Positions 62,556-64,000 of a DNA stretch of 64,000 nt are shown piece after piece. Numbering within the stretch: position 1 is the first letter of the stretch; every line of letters starts with the position of its first letter. The DNA comes from Paenibacillus riograndensis SBR5 (GTDB lineage: Bacteria; Bacillota; Bacilli; Paenibacillales; Paenibacillaceae), in assembly GCF_000981585.1 (NCBI RefSeq), contig NZ_LN831776.1, positions 4,385,187 to 4,449,186 on the forward strand, read 5' to 3'. The notes under the pieces are model-generated. The model was not told where the DNA came from and searched no databases. It was given only the letters and a program-made list of their open reading frames with translations. A program made the translations under genes and the position numbers.

Positions 62556-64000
62556 TTAGACCAGAACAGTCGAGCCCATCAAATATTTATCCACTTCACG
62601 GGCGGCTTCGCGCCCTTCATTGATTGCCCATACCACCAGACTTTGCCCACGGCGCATATCTCCGGCAGCAAACACTTTATCCACATTGGTGTTGAACTTT
62701 CCATAGCGGGCTTTCACGTTGCTGCGGCGGTCCGTGTCAAGCTTCAGCTCTTCAATAATATCCTGCTCCGGTCCGTCGAAGCCAATGGCGATCAGCGCAA
62801 GCTGAGCCGGATACACAGCCTCAGTTCCAGGAATCGGCTGATAGATCTTCCGTCCGGTCTCATCGACCATACGCTGGATTTGCACGGTGTGAAGCTCCTT
62901 CAGATTCCCTTCTTCGTCACCAACGAATTTGGTAGTCATGATAGAGAACTCACGGGGATCATCACCAAAGACAGCCTTGGCTTCCTGCTGCGCATAATCC
63001 AGGGTATATACATTCGGGAATTGCGGCCACGGATTCGCGATGGGATCACGCTCCAGCGGAGCCTTGTCATGGGTTCCGAACTGGGTGATGCTGCTGCAGC
63101 CGTGACGCAGCGCAGTCGCTACACAGTCAGAGCCGGTGTCGCCCCCGCCAAGCACAATTACGTCCTTACCTGCCGCAGACACATAATTTCCATCTTCCAG
63201 CTTGGAATTAAGGTAGCTCTTGATCGTTCCGTTCAAATAATCCATTGCGTACATAACGCCATTCAGTTCACTGCCTTCTACATTGAAACGGCGGGCCTTG
63301 GTCGCTCCACCGCATAGAACCACAGCGTCATATTCATCGACGAGCTGCTGTGCGGGAATATCCTTGCCGATTTCGGTGTTCACAACAAACTTCACACCTT
63401 CAGCAGCCAGCAGATCCACCCGGCGCTGAACCACACGTTTATCCAGCTTCATCGTTGGAATACCGTAAGTGAGCAATCCGCCAATGCGGTCGCTGCGTTC
63501 AAATACCGTTACGGTATGCCCGGCTTTGTTCAGCTGTGCAGCAGCAGCAAGACCGGCAGGTCCGGAGCCGACGATGGCAACCGTTTTACCTGTCCGTTTC
63601 TCCGGCGGATTCGGCACAACCCAGCCTTCCTCGAACCCTTTATCGATAATCGCCAGCTCAATGGTCTTGATCGTCACCGGCTGCCCGATCAGACCGACGG
63701 TACAGGAGCCTTCACAAGGCGCAGGACAGATGCTGCCGGTGAATTCGGGGAAATTGTTCGTCTTGTGCAGCCGCTCCAGCGCTTCCTTCCACAATCCCCG
63801 GTATACCAGATTGTTCCACTCCGGTATAAGATTGTGAACCGGACATCCCGAAGTGCCGCCGCTCATATCAATGCCGGTATGGCAGTAAGGAGTTCCGCAG
63901 TCCATACACCGTGCACCCTGTGTCCGAAGCTCGTCCTCGGTTAAATGATGGTGGAACTCTTCCCAGTCTTTTACGCGCTGCGCAGGATCCCGATCACCTG
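62556..64000 (-). CDS. gltD: Glutamate synthase small subunit, partial at the window edge
   Basis: The frame stays open to position 64000, so the N-terminal part [19 protein letters not shown] is present and only about a dozen residues lie outside the window. The [4Fe-4S] cysteines are in [16 protein letters not shown] and [12 protein letters not shown] binding is in [17 protein letters not shown] and NADPH binding in [11 protein letters not shown]. It passes electrons from NADPH to the large GltB subunit for glutamate formation. gltB should lie upstream, beyond the window. Confidence 0.95.
   Translation of the reverse strand, partial: GDRDPAQRVKDWEEFHHHLTEDELRTQGARCMDCGTPYCHTGIDMSGGTSGCPVHNLIPEWNNLVYRGLWKEALERLHKTNNFPEFTGSICPAPCEGSCTVGLIGQPVTIKTIELAIIDKGFEEGWVVPNPPEKRTGKTVAIVGSGPAGLAAAAQLNKAGHTVTVFERSDRIGGLLTYGIPTMKLDKRVVQRRVDLLAAEGVKFVVNTEIGKDIPAQQLVDEYDAVVLCGGATKARRFNVEGSELNGVMYAMDYLNGTIKSYLNSKLEDGNYVSAAGKDVIVLGGGDTGSDCVATALRHGCSSITQFGTHDKAPLERDPIANPWPQFPNVYTLDYAQQEAKAVFGDDPREFSIMTTKFVGDEEGNLKELHTVQIQRMVDETGRKIYQPIPGTEAVYPAQLALIAIGFDGPEQDIIEELKLDTDRRSNVKARYGKFNTNVDKVFAAGDMRRGQSLVVWAINEGREAAREVDKYLMGSTVLV

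Noticed and set aside
1..64000. CRISPR arrays, tRNA or rRNA genes, prophage
   Set aside because: No regularly spaced repeats, no tRNA cloverleaf or GGTTCRA-type signature noticed, and no phage structural genes among the frames read.

Overview
The window reads as chromosome of a Paenibacillus-type Bacillota (inference from gene content and signals; no 16S is present). Supporting signs are the strong AGGAGG-like ribosome sites, frequent TTG and GTG starts, a T-box leader on proS, a XerS-type recombinase, dense T-run terminator hairpins, and moderate-GC genes separated by AT-rich spacers. About 57 protein genes or gene remnants are supported.

Layout. 1-7430 is an accessory stretch: a start-less nucleotidyltransferase fragment, a secreted beta-propeller protein, an aminotransferase, a TetR/SDR divergent pair with a clear operator palindrome, a 55-residue zinc ribbon, and an IS110-family element sitting inside a palindromic repeat. 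7450-15200 holds a CDF transporter, a VOC protein, a divergent SgrR-type regulator/MFS pair and a divergent WYL regulator/Gfo-Idh pair. 15300-20700 is a minus-strand operon: membrane-anchored beta-lactamase-fold hydrolase, response regulator, histidine kinase, lipoprotein. 20800-26030 has a GNAT, xerS, a Cys-rich pentapeptide protein and moeA-mobB; mobB carries a dispersed hairpin repeat inside its coding sequence. 26400-31400 has a PspA-DUF350-DUF4178 envelope module, an LpdD-like protein, pyrK-pyrD and namA. 31590-33250 encodes a polysaccharide deacetylase and a LysM-3D cell-wall protein. 33600-37250 holds ppk1 and ppx, convergent and overlapping at their 3' ends. 37330-39660 is an amino-acid ABC importer. 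40000-46760 is the alpha-glucan block: a GH13 hydrolase, glgA, glgB and a divergent glgC. 47250-53050 holds a broken GNAT, a second two-component system co-transcribed with an FG-GAP lipoprotein and an orphan PhnC-like ATPase, and an MFS. 53190-64000 holds an ArsR-like regulator, a HAD hydrolase, a DsbA-like protein, topB, proS with its T-box, a chemoreceptor and the 3' part of gltD.

How the parts fit. Several neighbourhoods form opposing or coupled pairs: polyphosphate synthesis against hydrolysis, glycogen synthesis beside an alpha-glucan hydrolase, and regulators facing their likely targets. Two four-gene envelope-sensing operons are the most system-like loci: hydrolase/RR/HK/lipoprotein, and ATPase/FG-GAP lipoprotein/RR/HK. 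In the second, the ATPase has no permease and lacks the usual H-loop histidine. Two repeat families are scattered between genes; one copy is split by the IS110 element and another has been absorbed into the mobB reading frame.
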